Source of the DNA: Latilactobacillus fragifolii
Lineage (GTDB): Bacteria; Bacillota; Bacilli; Lactobacillales; Lactobacillaceae
Assembly: GCF_905332535.1 (NCBI RefSeq)
Contig: NZ_CAJOCF010000001.1
Coordinates: 310,001 to 374,000, forward strand
Direction: 5' to 3'
Length of the DNA stretch: 64,000 nt
A program made the position numbers and the translations under genes. The notes under the pieces were generated by a model, which worked only from the letters and a program-made list of their open reading frames with translations, made no database searches and had not been told where the DNA came from. This document shows positions 17,916-27,733 of this stretch, piece after piece. Position 1 is the first letter of the stretch. Each line of letters opens with the position of its first letter.

Positions 17916-18734
17916 ATGGCGGAACATCGGTTTGAAGACTTTAATGGTCTAGTGATGTATCGGAAAAACTACAAAGAAAAAGATATGTTAGTCAAAATTT
18001 TGACCGATCGCTTTGGAAAAAAGATGTTTTACTTGCGTGGTGCGAACAAACCGAAATTTCGGTTAAGCGCGGCTATTTTACCGTTTACCCAAGCTGCATA
18101 CGGTGGGGATATTCGGGATGATGGGTTATCCTTTTTAAATAATGTGAAGTCGGCGAGTCAGTTTCAGTCGATTAGTAACGATTTATTTTTAAATGCATAT
18201 GCCACCTATATTTTAGGGTTAGTCGATGTCGGTTTTCCAGACAGTGAACCACTTGGGAGTTGGTATCCCAAGATTGAACAGGCACTCACATTAATTGATG
18301 AAGGGTTTGATGCGGCGGTCATTACGCACATCATCGAAATTCAGATGTTACAGGTCTTTGGCGTCCAACCGCAGCTCCAAGTCTGTGCGGTTTGTGGCCG
18401 CTCTGATTTACCGTTTGACTATTCTGAGCATTATGGTGGCTTACTCTGTCAACGTCACTGGCACTTAGACCACAATCGATTTCACGGTAGTCAACGGGCT
18501 ATTTATTACTTGCGTTTGTTTTCAGTGATTGATTTATTCCAAATTCAATCAGTGAACGTTAAACAGACGACACAGATGGAACTGAAGACGATAATCGACC
18601 GTATTTATCAAGATACTGTTGGCTTATCGCTTAAGAGTAAGCAATTCATCGATAAAATGTACAGTTTCGATCGTCAATTACCACAATTAAAAAAAATGCC
18701 GTCAGAAATTGACAGCACCCCCAAAGACGACTAA
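17916..18734 (+). CDS. recO: DNA repair protein RecO
   Basis: 272 residues. It has an N-terminal OB-fold (FNGLVMYRKNYKEKDMLVKILTDRFGKKMFYLRGA), a helical middle and a Cys cluster C-x2-C around 155-158 (CAVCGRS) with a second Cys/His pair (LLCQRH), as in zinc-containing RecO. It helps load RecA on SSB-coated DNA in the RecFOR pathway. It follows era by 9 bases. The promoter of the glyQS leader is embedded in its 3' end. Confidence 0.95.
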   Translation: MAEHRFEDFNGLVMYRKNYKEKDMLVKILTDRFGKKMFYLRGANKPKFRLSAAILPFTQAAYGGDIRDDGLSFLNNVKSASQFQSISNDLFLNAYATYILGLVDVGFPDSEPLGSWYPKIEQALTLIDEGFDAAVITHIIEIQMLQVFGVQPQLQVCAVCGRSDLPFDYSEHYGGLLCQRHWHLDHNRFHGSQRAIYYLRLFSVIDLFQIQSVNVKQTTQMELKTIIDRIYQDTVGLSLKSKQFIDKMYSFDRQLPQLKKMPSEIDSTPKDD

Positions 18735-18737
18735 AAT
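18709..18737 (+). promoter_or_regulatory. Promoter of glyQS, inside the 3' end of recO
   Basis: TTGACA (18709-18714) and TAAAAT (18732-18737) with a 17-base spacer is a near-consensus sigma-A promoter. It overlaps the last codons of recO and would start the T-box leader near 18745. Confidence 0.75.
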
Positions 18738-18744
18738 AGTAATC

Positions 18745-18945
18745 AACTTAATAGACGTTGAAGAAAAGGGTCCCTTAAGATGGTCAGACAGTGATTCTAG
18801 GTGAGTGAGAACTAGAACAAGACTTGAGTGGATTGGCGTTTCGGAGTCATACCAATGAAGTAGCAGCTCACTTGGAGCTGAAGTAGGGTGGAACCGCGAG
18901 TAATCGTCCCTATGTGACTTAATAGTCGCATAGGCTTTTTTTATG
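18745..18945 (+). promoter_or_regulatory. Glycine T-box leader of glyQS
   Basis: Stem I pairs CTTAAG (near 18774) with CTTGAG (near 18824). A GGC triplet at 18835-18837 lies 6 bases after that helix, the same spacing as the Gly specifier in known glyQS leaders. The T-box core AGGGTGGAACCGCG is at 18885-18898, followed by a CCTATGTGACT hairpin and T-run (18909-18942). Uncharged tRNA-Gly is the inferred signal. Confidence 0.92.
18909..18942 (+). terminator. T-box-controlled terminator upstream of glyQ
   Basis: CCTATG and GACT pair with AGTC and CATAGG, followed by a run of T (18936-18942). Confidence 0.85.
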
Positions 18946-18972
18946 CGCAAAATACGGAAAAGAGGAATTGAA

Positions 18973-19890
18973 ATGGTTAAAAAGTTAAATGTGCAAGAAA
19001 TGATTTTAACCTTACAGCGCTTTTGGTCTGAAAAGGGCTGTATGTTAATGCAATCTTACGATACGGAAAAAGGGGCCGGCACCATGAGCCCTTACACGTT
19101 TTTACGGGCAATTGGACCAGAACCATGGAATGCAGCATATGTAGAACCTTCACGACGCCCAGCCGATGGTCGTTACGGTGAAAACCCCAACCGGTTATTC
19201 CAACATCACCAATTCCAAGTTGTGATGAAACCCGCACCGTTAAACATCCAAGAATTTTACCTAGATAGCTTACGTGCCCTAGGTATTGATCCTTTGGAAC
19301 ATGATATTCGCTTTGTTGAAGACAACTGGGAGAACCCATCAATGGGGTGTGCTGGTGTTGGTTGGGAAGTTTGGCTAGATGGAATGGAAGTTACCCAATT
19401 TACGTATTTCCAACAAGTTGGTGGGTTACAATGTGATCCCGTCACCAGTGAAATCACATACGGGGTTGAGCGGCTCGCTTCATACATTCAAGATGTCGAC
19501 AACGTATTTGAGCTTGAATGGGGCAATGGGGTGTTATACGGCGATATTTTTAAGGAACCAGAATATGAACATTCAAAATACGCTTTTGAAGATAGTAATC
19601 AAGACATGCTTTTGAAATTCTTTGATGAATACGAAACAGAAGCCAAACGTTTAATTGACTTAGGGCTTGTCCATCCAGCTTACGATTACGTCTTGAAATG
19701 TAGTCATACTTTCAACTTATTGGATGCCCATGGTGCCGTTTCCGTTACAGAACGGGCCGGCTATTTATCACGGATTCGTCGGATGGCCCACTCAATCGCG
19801 CAAGCCTTTGTAGCGGAACGTGAAAAACGGGGATTCCCACTCTTAAAACATGCTCAAGAATCAAACACGGAGGTCGTTAACAATGACTAA
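18973..19890 (+). CDS. glyQ: Glycyl-tRNA synthetase alpha subunit
   Basis: 305 residues from the ATG at 18973, after GAGGAATTGAA; the upstream in-frame start overlaps the leader and was rejected. It has class II signature stretches: [48 protein letters not shown] and [22 protein letters not shown]. With GlyS it forms the tetrameric bacterial glycyl-tRNA synthetase; the alpha subunit holds the aminoacylation site. glyS overlaps it by 8 bases. Confidence 0.98.
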   Translation: MVKKLNVQEMILTLQRFWSEKGCMLMQSYDTEKGAGTMSPYTFLRAIGPEPWNAAYVEPSRRPADGRYGENPNRLFQHHQFQVVMKPAPLNIQEFYLDSLRALGIDPLEHDIRFVEDNWENPSMGCAGVGWEVWLDGMEVTQFTYFQQVGGLQCDPVTSEITYGVERLASYIQDVDNVFELEWGNGVLYGDIFKEPEYEHSKYAFEDSNQDMLLKFFDEYETEAKRLIDLGLVHPAYDYVLKCSHTFNLLDAHGAVSVTERAGYLSRIRRMAHSIAQAFVAEREKRGFPLLKHAQESNTEVVNND

Positions 19891-21964
19891 ACCATTCTTA
19901 TTAGAAATTGGCTTGGAAGAAATGCCAGCCCATGTTGTAATACCAAGCATCCAACAATTAGAAAAACGAGTACGTGATTTTCTAACTGAACAACACTTAG
20001 AATTTGGCGCTATCAAAACATACGCCACACCACGCCGCTTAGCAATCTTGATTGAAGACTTAGCGGATAAGCAAGCCGATATTCACGAAGAAGCAAAAGG
20101 ACCAGCTAAGAAAATTGCGCTTGATGCTGAAGGTCACTGGAGTAAAGCAGCGCAAGGTTTTGTACGCGGCCAAGGTTTAACAACTGATGACATTACCTTT
20201 AAAGAATTAAAAGGTGTTGAATATGTTTATGTTGAAAAATCAATCATCGGCAAACCGGTTGAAACAATTTTGCCAGCATTAAAAACCGTTATTATGGCGA
20301 TGACCTTTCCAACACGGATGCATTGGGCCGATTATGACTTCGAATATATTCGCCCCATTCACTGGATGGTTGCGTTATTAGATGATGAAATTATTGACTT
20401 TAGTATTTTAAACATCACAACTGGTCGAACAACTCAAGGACATCGTTTCTTAGGTCAAGAAGTATCATTGGCAAAAGCAACTGATTACGAAGCAGCCCTT
20501 GAAGCGCAATTCGTAATTGCAGATGAAGCCAAACGCCAAAACTTGATCCAAACGCAAATTGAAAAAATGGCGCAAGCAAATGACTGGCAAGTTGATTTAG
20601 ACGCTAACTTGTTAGAAGAAGTTACCAACTTAGTCGAATGGCCAACCGCTTTTTATGGCCAATTCGACCCTAAGTATCTCGAAATTCCCGAAGAAGTCTT
20701 AATTACCTCAATGAAAGATAACCAACGTTACTTCTATGCCCGTAGCCAAGCTGGGGCTCTATTGCCAATCTTCATTGGTGTTCGCAATGGGAATACTGAC
20801 TTTATGGAAAACGTGATTGCGGGGAACGAAAAAGTCCTTACGGCGCGTTTAGAAGATGCGGATTTCTTCTACCATGAAGATCAAAAAGTAAGCATTGCTC
20901 AAAATGTTGCCAAATTAAAAAACGTGTCATTCCACGATAAAATTGGCAGTCTTGCTGAAAAAATGACCCGAGTTGGGCTAATCGCACAATTCTTAGGGCA
21001 AAAGTTTGGCTTATCCGAAGCAGAATTAATTGATTTGCAACGGGCAAGTGCTATCTACAAATTCGACTTAGTAACTGGGATGGTCGGTGAATTTGCCGAA
21101 TTACAGGGTGTTATGGGTGAAAAATATGCCTTATTACAAGGTGAAACACCAGCTGTTGCTACAGCAATTCGGGAACATTACATGCCAATCAGTGCTGAAG
21201 GTGCGTTACCAACAACAAAAGTCGGGGCCGTCTTAGCAATTGCTGACAAGTTTGATAGTATCGCTGATTTCTTCGCTGTTGGGATGATTCCAAGTGGTTC
21301 AAATGATCCATACGCATTGCGGCGTCAAGCATACGGGATTATTCGCATTTTAGAGAACCAAGACTGGCACTTCCCAATGGCTGACTATCAAGCTGCCATG
21401 AGCGAGATTATTAAACAACAAACTGATTGCAACCTTGATTGGTCAGTAAATGCCGAAGCAATCAGTGACTTCTTAACGGATCGGGTTCGTCAACGTTTTA
21501 ACGGGATGCGCCCTAAAGTGCGTCGTGACATCGTCGATGCAGTCTTGAAGAATCAAAGTCAAGACCCCGTTGTGATGTTTGAAGCCGCTAAAGTCCTTTC
21601 AGCACATCAAGATGATCCCGACTTCAAGGCGACGATCGAAGCTGTTACGCGTGTCTTACGACTAGCTAAAAAAGCCGATTTTGAAACAACGGCGTTAACA
21701 GTCGATCCTACATTATTTGAAAATGATGCTGAAAAAGCACTTTATACAGCCGTTGAAGACTTACGTGGTACAATTGCTACGAATCCATTAGCTGCCAATT
21801 ACGGTATCTTACAGACCCTGCGACCATTAATCGAAGCTTACTTTGAAGCGACGATGATTATGGCTAAAGATGAAATGGTTCGCCGAAATCGCTTAACGCA
21901 ACTCATGATTATCGCTCAAATTGCCCTTAGTTTAGGTGATTTAAACGAATTGATTGTCAAATAA
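19883..21964 (+). CDS. glyS: Glycyl-tRNA synthetase beta subunit
   Basis: 693 residues from the ATG at 19883, preceded by GGAGG. It begins with the family block [15 protein letters not shown] and includes TRRLAIL-like and [10 protein letters not shown]-type regions ([28 protein letters not shown]), an HD-like section and a C-terminal anticodon-binding region. The beta subunit recognises tRNA-Gly. The 8-base overlap with glyQ couples translation of the two subunits. Confidence 0.98.
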   Translation: MTKPFLLEIGLEEMPAHVVIPSIQQLEKRVRDFLTEQHLEFGAIKTYATPRRLAILIEDLADKQADIHEEAKGPAKKIALDAEGHWSKAAQGFVRGQGLTTDDITFKELKGVEYVYVEKSIIGKPVETILPALKTVIMAMTFPTRMHWADYDFEYIRPIHWMVALLDDEIIDFSILNITTGRTTQGHRFLGQEVSLAKATDYEAALEAQFVIADEAKRQNLIQTQIEKMAQANDWQVDLDANLLEEVTNLVEWPTAFYGQFDPKYLEIPEEVLITSMKDNQRYFYARSQAGALLPIFIGVRNGNTDFMENVIAGNEKVLTARLEDADFFYHEDQKVSIAQNVAKLKNVSFHDKIGSLAEKMTRVGLIAQFLGQKFGLSEAELIDLQRASAIYKFDLVTGMVGEFAELQGVMGEKYALLQGETPAVATAIREHYMPISAEGALPTTKVGAVLAIADKFDSIADFFAVGMIPSGSNDPYALRRQAYGIIRILENQDWHFPMADYQAAMSEIIKQQTDCNLDWSVNAEAISDFLTDRVRQRFNGMRPKVRRDIVDAVLKNQSQDPVVMFEAAKVLSAHQDDPDFKATIEAVTRVLRLAKKADFETTALTVDPTLFENDAEKALYTAVEDLRGTIATNPLAANYGILQTLRPLIEAYFEATMIMAKDEMVRRNRLTQLMIIAQIALSLGDLNELIVK

Positions 21965-21987
21965 ACCATTCAAAAGGGGATAATCAT

Positions 21988-22353
21988 ATGCTACAAATGA
22001 AACGGGTTTACGAAAAGGCGGCAGACTCAGATGGCTGCCGGATTTTAGTTGATCGAATTTGGCCCCGCGGGATTTCAAAGGAGCGCGCCGCCATTGAAAC
22101 TTGGGCAAAAGCAATTGCCCCGACTACTGAATTACGTAAGTGGTTTGCTCATGAGCCGGCTAAGTTTCCCGTTTTTAAAGAAAAGTATCTTGCTGAAATT
22201 GCAGCTAATCCTGCTTGGCCCGATTTTGAACGATTAGTACACGAGCAGCTTAAGCTAGGCAATGTGACATTAGTCTACGCGGCCAAGGATTTGCAATATA
22301 ATCACGTTGTTATCTTGATGAGCCTTTTAAAAAAGGACCTTGACAACGAATAA
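21988..22353 (+). CDS. DUF488 family protein
   Basis: 121 residues with the DUF488 signature RILVDRIWPRGISKERA near residue 17-33 and LRKWFAHEPAKFPVFKEKYLAEI in the middle. The family (YeaO-like) has no settled function. It has its own AAAGGGGA ribosome site 23 bases after glyS and may be a tail gene of the glyQS transcript. No terminator is seen between. Confidence 0.85.
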   Translation: MLQMKRVYEKAADSDGCRILVDRIWPRGISKERAAIETWAKAIAPTTELRKWFAHEPAKFPVFKEKYLAEIAANPAWPDFERLVHEQLKLGNVTLVYAAKDLQYNHVVILMSLLKKDLDNE

Positions 22354-22401
22354 GATAGTTTGCTATATTTATTTGCATCTATACCTAAATAGTGCTATGA
22401 T
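22340..22401 (+). promoter_or_regulatory. Two candidate promoters of dnaG-rpoD
   Basis: First: TTGACA (22340-22345) and TATATT (22364-22369), spacer 18. Second: TTGCAT (22373-22378) and TATGAT (22396-22401), spacer 17. Both read toward dnaG; the first overlaps the end of the DUF488 gene. Confidence 0.6.
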
Positions 22402-22430
22402 ATATAGTGTATTTTTGTGCTGATAATCCT

Positions 22431-22465
22431 TAAAAGTCGCATTTCTTTGTGAGGTGCGGCTTTTA
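22431..22465 (+). promoter_or_regulatory. Hairpin in the dnaG leader
   Basis: TAAAAGTCGCA (22431-22441) pairs with TGCGGCTTTTA (22455-22465) around a 13-base loop. It lies between the promoters and dnaG. The TTTT is within the stem, so it could act as a weak attenuator or an RNA-stability element. Confidence 0.5.
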
Positions 22466-22506
22466 CAGTCTTAGTACAATTTGAATTGAATAGTGAGGTG
22501 AGACCA

Positions 22507-24384
22507 ATGGCGGGAAAGATTCCGAACGACGTGATTGATGATGTTCGGAGCCAAACTAACATAGTGGATGTTGTTGGTCAGTATGTCCAGCTCAAGAAAA
22601 GTGGCAATAACCTATTTGGGATTTGTCCGTTTCACGATGAGAAGACCCCCTCATTTTCCGTTAGTGAAGAGAAACAAATTTTTCATTGTTTCTCTTGCGG
22701 ACGGGGTGGGAATGTCTTCAAATTCTTAATGGAACTGGAACAGATTAGTTTTCCAGAAGCTGTTGTGAAAGTCGCTGACTTTGTTGGCTTCAGTTTAGCG
22801 GAGACTTATCGACCCACTCAAAATGTTCAAGAATCAAGTGAAGTGACGCAGTTTAAGCAACTCTATCGTCAGGCTAACGAGCTATTTACGCATATTTTGA
22901 TGAGTACCGAAGCCGGCCAACCGGCGCTCGATTACTTACATGAACGGGGCTTGACGGATCAATTAATCGAGACGTTTAGTATCGGTTATTTGCCAGACCA
23001 AGCTGATTTAATGCTTTCGTTCTTTCAGAATAAAGAAGTGCCGTATCAGACACTGCGTCAATCCGGCTTATTTATCGAAACTCAGACCGGGAAGTTGCAT
23101 GATCGTTTCTCTGGACGAGTGATGTTTCCAATTCGCAACGCACAAGGAGAGGTCATCGCTTTTTCTGGACGGGTCTTGGTGAAACAACCCGATCAACCGA
23201 AATATTTGAACAGTCCCGAAACTGTGATTTTTAACAAGCGGAAGGTTTTATTCAACTATGATTTAGCAAAGACGATGATTCACCAAGAGCGGAAAGTTTA
23301 TTTGTTTGAAGGGTTTATGGATGTGATTGCAGCGTATTCAGCAGGTGTTATAAACGGTGTCGCATCAATGGGAACAAGCTTAACGACTGAGCAATTGGCA
23401 CTTTTGGGACAACAAGCACGAGAATTAATTGTCTGCTACGACGGTGATCGGCCCGGCATCGAAGCAATGAAACGCGCCATTAGCATGCTGCAGCAAAATA
23501 CCAAGCTTGAATTGAGCGTGGTGGTTTTACCCAGTGGAGCTGACCCGGATGAATATGTCCGCCAATACGGGGCGGAACAATTTAAGACAACTTTGCAAAA
23601 TGGGGTAGAAACCCCAATTGCATTTGAATTACGGTATTTAAAGCAAGGGTTGAATCTGAATAATGAAAAGGACCAACTTGATTATGTGCAACAGGCATTA
23701 GCCGTCGTTGCCCCGATTGAGTCTCCCCTTGAAATTGAGATTTATCTCAAGCAAATTGAAGCGGATAGCGGTATTTCATTTGCTACATTGAAGCGGCAAT
23801 TACAAACATTGCGCGTTAAACGGGCAACACAACAACCACTTGCACCGGCACCTAGCCAGTATGACTATGATCTGCCACCTGAACCGGGGACCCCGATTGA
23901 CGGGCCACCGCCAATCCCTGGGCATCCTCAGGCAACGGTGACCCGTCAACCTCAGCGGTTAACCCGTGTTGAACATGCCGAACAAGAAGTCTTGCATATG
24001 TTGATGGAAAATGACGATATTCGGCTGCAATTGGAGAATAATGCTGATTTTAGTTTTGTGCATACCCCTTACCAACTGATTTACGAGTTGTGGCGCGCCT
24101 TTTTAGCTGAAGGTAAGTCGACTTTAGCCGACTTCATGGGTTATATCCCAGATGACTTACAGGCGTTAGTCGTCCAGATTGATGCACTTGATTTACCCGA
24201 AGAGGCAAGTCAAGAAGCCTTGAACGACTGCCTATTCGTCATTGCGCAAAATAACATTGAGGAACAATTAAGAGAAGCGAAAATTGCCTTAAAAGAGGCG
24301 ACCAAATTGGGGAATGCGAGCGAAGAAACCCGCTTAACCTTGGAGGTCATTAGACTTGTTTCGCAAAAGAAATTAGGAAATTGA
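22507..24384 (+). CDS. dnaG: DNA primase
   Basis: 625 residues from the ATG at 22507, after GTGAGGTGAG. The CHC2 zinc finger has C40, H43, C61 and C64 (ICPFHDEKTPSF ... FHCFSCGRGGN). The catalytic core has the RFSGRVMFPIRN block and the Toprim segment VYLFEGFMDVIAAYSAG with VCYDGDRPGIEAM. A Pro-rich linker at about 450-480 leads to the C-terminal helicase-binding domain. It makes RNA primers at the fork. rpoD follows in the conserved macromolecular synthesis operon order, without rpsU, which is elsewhere here. Confidence 0.98.
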   Translation: MAGKIPNDVIDDVRSQTNIVDVVGQYVQLKKSGNNLFGICPFHDEKTPSFSVSEEKQIFHCFSCGRGGNVFKFLMELEQISFPEAVVKVADFVGFSLAETYRPTQNVQESSEVTQFKQLYRQANELFTHILMSTEAGQPALDYLHERGLTDQLIETFSIGYLPDQADLMLSFFQNKEVPYQTLRQSGLFIETQTGKLHDRFSGRVMFPIRNAQGEVIAFSGRVLVKQPDQPKYLNSPETVIFNKRKVLFNYDLAKTMIHQERKVYLFEGFMDVIAAYSAGVINGVASMGTSLTTEQLALLGQQARELIVCYDGDRPGIEAMKRAISMLQQNTKLELSVVVLPSGADPDEYVRQYGAEQFKTTLQNGVETPIAFELRYLKQGLNLNNEKDQLDYVQQALAVVAPIESPLEIEIYLKQIEADSGISFATLKRQLQTLRVKRATQQPLAPAPSQYDYDLPPEPGTPIDGPPPIPGHPQATVTRQPQRLTRVEHAEQEVLHMLMENDDIRLQLENNADFSFVHTPYQLIYELWRAFLAEGKSTLADFMGYIPDDLQALVVQIDALDLPEEASQEALNDCLFVIAQNNIEEQLREAKIALKEATKLGNASEETRLTLEVIRLVSQKKLGN

Positions 24385-24401
24385 TATTAGGAGGTTTCTG
24401 A

Positions 24402-25511
24402 ATGGCTGATAATAAAAAAGCTGACACGAAGAAATTTGATACTGCGGTTAAGGCCTTAATTAAGGAATACAAACCAAAGAAAGAAATCACCAATGATGAA
24501 CTCGTTGCAAAAATTGTAAAACCATTTGCGCTACAAGCTGATGAAATCAATGAATTAATGCAAAAAGTGGAAGACCAAGGGATTGGGATTGTCGATGAAG
24601 ATGGTAATCCGAGTGCTGCGACCCTTAAAAAGGAAAAGGTTTCTGCTAAAGAACTAAAAGACATGACTGCCCCAACCGGGATTAAGATTAATGATCCTGT
24701 ACGGATGTACTTAAAAGAAATTGGCCGGGTATCCCTTTTAAACGCCCAACAAGAAATTGACTTGGCTTTGCGAATTGAACAAGGCGATCAAGAAGCTAAA
24801 CAACGGCTTGCTGAAGCTAACTTACGGTTGGTGGTTTCAATTGCTAAACGTTATGTTGGTCGTGGGATGCAATTCTTGGATTTAATTCAAGAAGGGAACA
24901 TGGGCTTAATGAAGGCTGTTGAAAAATTTGATCACCGGAAAGGATTCAAATTCTCAACGTATGCTACATGGTGGATCCGGCAAGCGATTACGCGGGCCAT
25001 TGCCGATCAAGCGCGGACAATCCGGATTCCAGTCCATATGGTTGAAACGATTAACAAGTTAATCCGAATTCAACGGCAATTACTTCAAGATTTAGGTCGC
25101 GAACCAACACCGGAAGAAATTGGTGCTGAAATGGATATGAATACGGACAAGGTACGCGAAATCTTGAAGATTGCGCAAGAACCTGTTTCCCTTGAAACCC
25201 CAATTGGTGAAGAGGACGATTCACACTTAGGCGACTTTATCGAAGATCAAGATGCAACTAGTCCTGAAGAACATGCTTCTTATGAATTGTTGAAAGAACA
25301 ATTAGAAAGTGTTCTAGACACCTTAACAGACCGGGAAGAAAACGTCTTACGGTTGCGTTTTGGCCTTGATGATGGACGGACACGGACGTTAGAAGAAGTG
25401 GGCAAGGTCTTCGGGGTAACACGTGAACGAATTCGTCAGATTGAAGCGAAAGCATTGCGGAAACTCCGCCACCCATCACGTTCAAAACAATTAAAAGACT
25501 TTTTAGAATAA
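24402..25511 (+). CDS. rpoD: RNA polymerase primary sigma factor (sigma-A/RpoD)
   Basis: 369 residues. An N-terminal region 1.1-like part is followed by sigma-70 regions: 1.2/2 with [64 protein letters not shown] (about 142-205), region 3, and region 4 with [39 protein letters not shown]. It directs polymerase to TTGACA/TATAAT promoters like those noted in this window. It is 17 bases after dnaG, with a strong AGGAGG site. Confidence 0.98.
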   Translation: MADNKKADTKKFDTAVKALIKEYKPKKEITNDELVAKIVKPFALQADEINELMQKVEDQGIGIVDEDGNPSAATLKKEKVSAKELKDMTAPTGIKINDPVRMYLKEIGRVSLLNAQQEIDLALRIEQGDQEAKQRLAEANLRLVVSIAKRYVGRGMQFLDLIQEGNMGLMKAVEKFDHRKGFKFSTYATWWIRQAITRAIADQARTIRIPVHMVETINKLIRIQRQLLQDLGREPTPEEIGAEMDMNTDKVREILKIAQEPVSLETPIGEEDDSHLGDFIEDQDATSPEEHASYELLKEQLESVLDTLTDREENVLRLRFGLDDGRTRTLEEVGKVFGVTRERIRQIEAKALRKLRHPSRSKQLKDFLE

Positions 25512-25520
25512 TAGCTTTAA

Positions 25521-25555
25521 AAACTCTCGAGCTTAACTGGCTCGAGAGTTTTTTT
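25521..25555 (+). terminator. Terminator after rpoD
   Basis: AAACTCTCGAG pairs with CTCGAGAGTTT over a 9-base loop and is followed by T-run. Confidence 0.95.
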
Positions 25556-25860
25556 ATGGCACTTTTATGCATTGTCTTTGGAATCCAATTTCAACGTAGA
25601 AGATGGTTAAGCCTAATTGCAGGGAATAGCTTTGGTGATTAGTTTAGTATAATAACTGTAGATAATTTATCTTATGTCAACTAGCTTTTTCAAACAACTG
25701 ATAAAGGACGAAAAGAAGGGGCTAATCTGAGGATAAAATTAAATTTGGCCTAAAGCAACTGCTGATAGCCAGAATCAAGTGTTCACTTTGACTGCGTATG
25801 GCGCCTAAAATTTGGTATACTAACTATAACAATCAAAGTTTCTAGAATGGAGTTTTATTT
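25556..25860 (+). other. Intergenic stretch between rpoD and trmK
   Basis: About 300 bases with no convincing gene. A TATAAT lies at 25648-25653 and a TATACT at 25816-25821, but neither has a well-spaced -35. One of them probably drives trmK. I see no RNA element with clear conserved motifs. Confidence 0.4.
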
Positions 25861-26568
25861 TTGTCACCAATTCATTTATCAAAGCGTTTGGCTGCGGTTG
25901 CGCAGTTTGTCCCACAAGATAGCATTGTTGCTGATATCGGTTCAGATCATGCTTATTTACCCATCTGGTTGACTGAACAGAACCGGTTAAAAGGCGCGAT
26001 TGCTAGTGAAGTGGTTGCTGGTCCGTTTGAATCAACACAGACTCACGTTAATCAGTGGCACTTACAACAACAGATTCAAGTTCGCTTAGGCGATGGAATC
26101 GAGGTGTTAGATCCTACAAAAGACCAAGTCGATTGCATTGTGATTGCCGGGATGGGGGGATTATTGATTACTGAAATTCTAACTCGCGGTCTTGATCATC
26201 TAAACGGCCATGAACGACTCGTGCTACAACCCAATATCATGGAAAGTACTGTCCGTGAATGGTTGAATGAACATGACTATGCAATCGTTGATGAAGCGAT
26301 TGTTGCTGAAGACGGACATATCTATGAAGTGATTGTCGGTGAACCAAAAGCGTCAGTGGCACCCTTAAGTGAAAGTGACCGCGTATTTGGGCCAGTTTTA
26401 CGCCGAACGCAACCCGCTGATTTTCAACTAAAATGGAAAACGATGTTAAAGAAGCGCCGTCATTTATGGCAACAATTACAAAACGCACAAGTCGTCCCCA
26501 CTGATAAAGTCAAAGCAGTCGAACATGAAATTGCATTAATCGAGGAGATGAAGACATGGGAAAATTAG
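25861..26568 (+). CDS. trmK: tRNA (adenine22-N1)-methyltransferase TrmK
   Basis: 235 residues from a TTG start, 8 bases after GGAG. The SAM-binding motif VADIGSDHAYLPIWLTEQ lies at about residues 22-39. CIVIAGMGGLLITEILTRG and LVLQPNIMESTVREWL are typical of the TrmK/YqfN family, which makes m1A22 in tRNA. Its 3' end overlaps the Nif3-like gene by 13 bases, the usual Firmicute pairing downstream of rpoD. Confidence 0.94.
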   Translation: MSPIHLSKRLAAVAQFVPQDSIVADIGSDHAYLPIWLTEQNRLKGAIASEVVAGPFESTQTHVNQWHLQQQIQVRLGDGIEVLDPTKDQVDCIVIAGMGGLLITEILTRGLDHLNGHERLVLQPNIMESTVREWLNEHDYAIVDEAIVAEDGHIYEVIVGEPKASVAPLSESDRVFGPVLRRTQPADFQLKWKTMLKKRRHLWQQLQNAQVVPTDKVKAVEHEIALIEEMKTWEN

Positions 26569-27689
26569 TCGCGAGTGACTTAATTGCTGCAATTGAAGAC
26601 TATGCACCATTGACATTAAAAGAAGGCAACGACCCGACCGGTTTTCAAATCGGCCGCCGAGATAAAAGCGTTGAACGGGTGCTGGTGACCCTTGATGTCC
26701 GACCAGAAACCGTTCAAGAAGCGATTGAACAGAATGTCGATTTCATTTTTGCCCATCATCCAGTGATGTTTCGACCAGCGCAAAATCTCGATCTTAGTGT
26801 TCCGCAAAACAAGATGTATGCGGATCTGTTGACGCATGACATTACGGTGTATGCCGCTCATACGAATTTGGATAAGACTAATGGTGGTATGAATGATTGG
26901 TTAGCCGAAGCTTTACAACTAAAAAATGTTCAACCATTTAATATCACGGACTACCAACCATTGATAAAATTAGTGGTCTTTGTCCCTGAGTCACATGCTG
27001 AACAAATGCGGATAGCATTGAACCAAGCAGGCGCTGGGCATATTGGCGATTATCAAGCCTGCAGTTTTAGTACGACCGGAACTGGCCGTTTTCAACCAAC
27101 TGAAGCAGCAAATCCTTATACCGGCCAAGCAGGTGAATTAGAAGCCGTCACCGAAGTCAAAATTGAAGTTATGTTGCCAGCGGTTATGCAAGCCCAAGTT
27201 ATCCAGGCGATGCTTGCGGCCCATCCTTATGAAGAACCGGTCTACGATATAATTCCGCTGGCTAACCACCAACAACCAATTGGTATTGGACGAATTGGCC
27301 AAATACCACAACCAATGACGGTCCGCGATTATGCGCAATTTGTCTGTGAAACGTTTGAGTTAACAGGATTGCGCCTGATTTCGAACGAACCGGACAAAAT
27401 AGTCCAGACAGTCGCCGTTGTCGGTGGCGATGGGGGTAAATTCTTCCCAGCCGCTGTCCAAGCTGGTGCAGATGTCTATATTACTGGTGATGTTTATTAT
27501 CATACCGGTCATGATATGCTAGCAGCTGGCTTGTCGGTAATTGATCCTGGTCATCATGTCGAAAGCATCGTGAAGGATGAGATGACACAAGTTTTTGAAA
27601 AGTGGGCGAAACAGCGTGGCTGGTCGGCTACATTCATTAAATCGCAGCAAAAAACTGATCCGTTTACATTTATTTTTAATGCGAAGTAA
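26556..27689 (+). CDS. Nif3-like dinuclear metal center protein (GTP cyclohydrolase I type 2 family)
   Basis: 377 residues, the long form with an inserted PII-like domain (about 130-230). Metal ligands are visible in FIFAHHPVMF (about 64-73), AAHTNLDKTNGGMNDWL, and the C-terminal DVYITGDVYYHTGHDMLAAGLSVIDPGHHVES. Database names such as GTP cyclohydrolase I type 2 rest on few biochemical data, so the substrate is uncertain. It overlaps trmK and is co-transcribed with it. Confidence 0.9.
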   Translation: MGKLVASDLIAAIEDYAPLTLKEGNDPTGFQIGRRDKSVERVLVTLDVRPETVQEAIEQNVDFIFAHHPVMFRPAQNLDLSVPQNKMYADLLTHDITVYAAHTNLDKTNGGMNDWLAEALQLKNVQPFNITDYQPLIKLVVFVPESHAEQMRIALNQAGAGHIGDYQACSFSTTGTGRFQPTEAANPYTGQAGELEAVTEVKIEVMLPAVMQAQVIQAMLAAHPYEEPVYDIIPLANHQQPIGIGRIGQIPQPMTVRDYAQFVCETFELTGLRLISNEPDKIVQTVAVVGGDGGKFFPAAVQAGADVYITGDVYYHTGHDMLAAGLSVIDPGHHVESIVKDEMTQVFEKWAKQRGWSATFIKSQQKTDPFTFIFNAK

Positions 27690-27733
27690 GTTAGAATAGT
27701 ATTAAGTTTAAATAATATCTAGGAGGCTACACC

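Noticed and set aside
24350-24664. 104-codon minus-strand open frame over the start of rpoD
   Set aside because: It is antisense to the conserved sigma factor and dnaG ends, with no ribosome site or family features.
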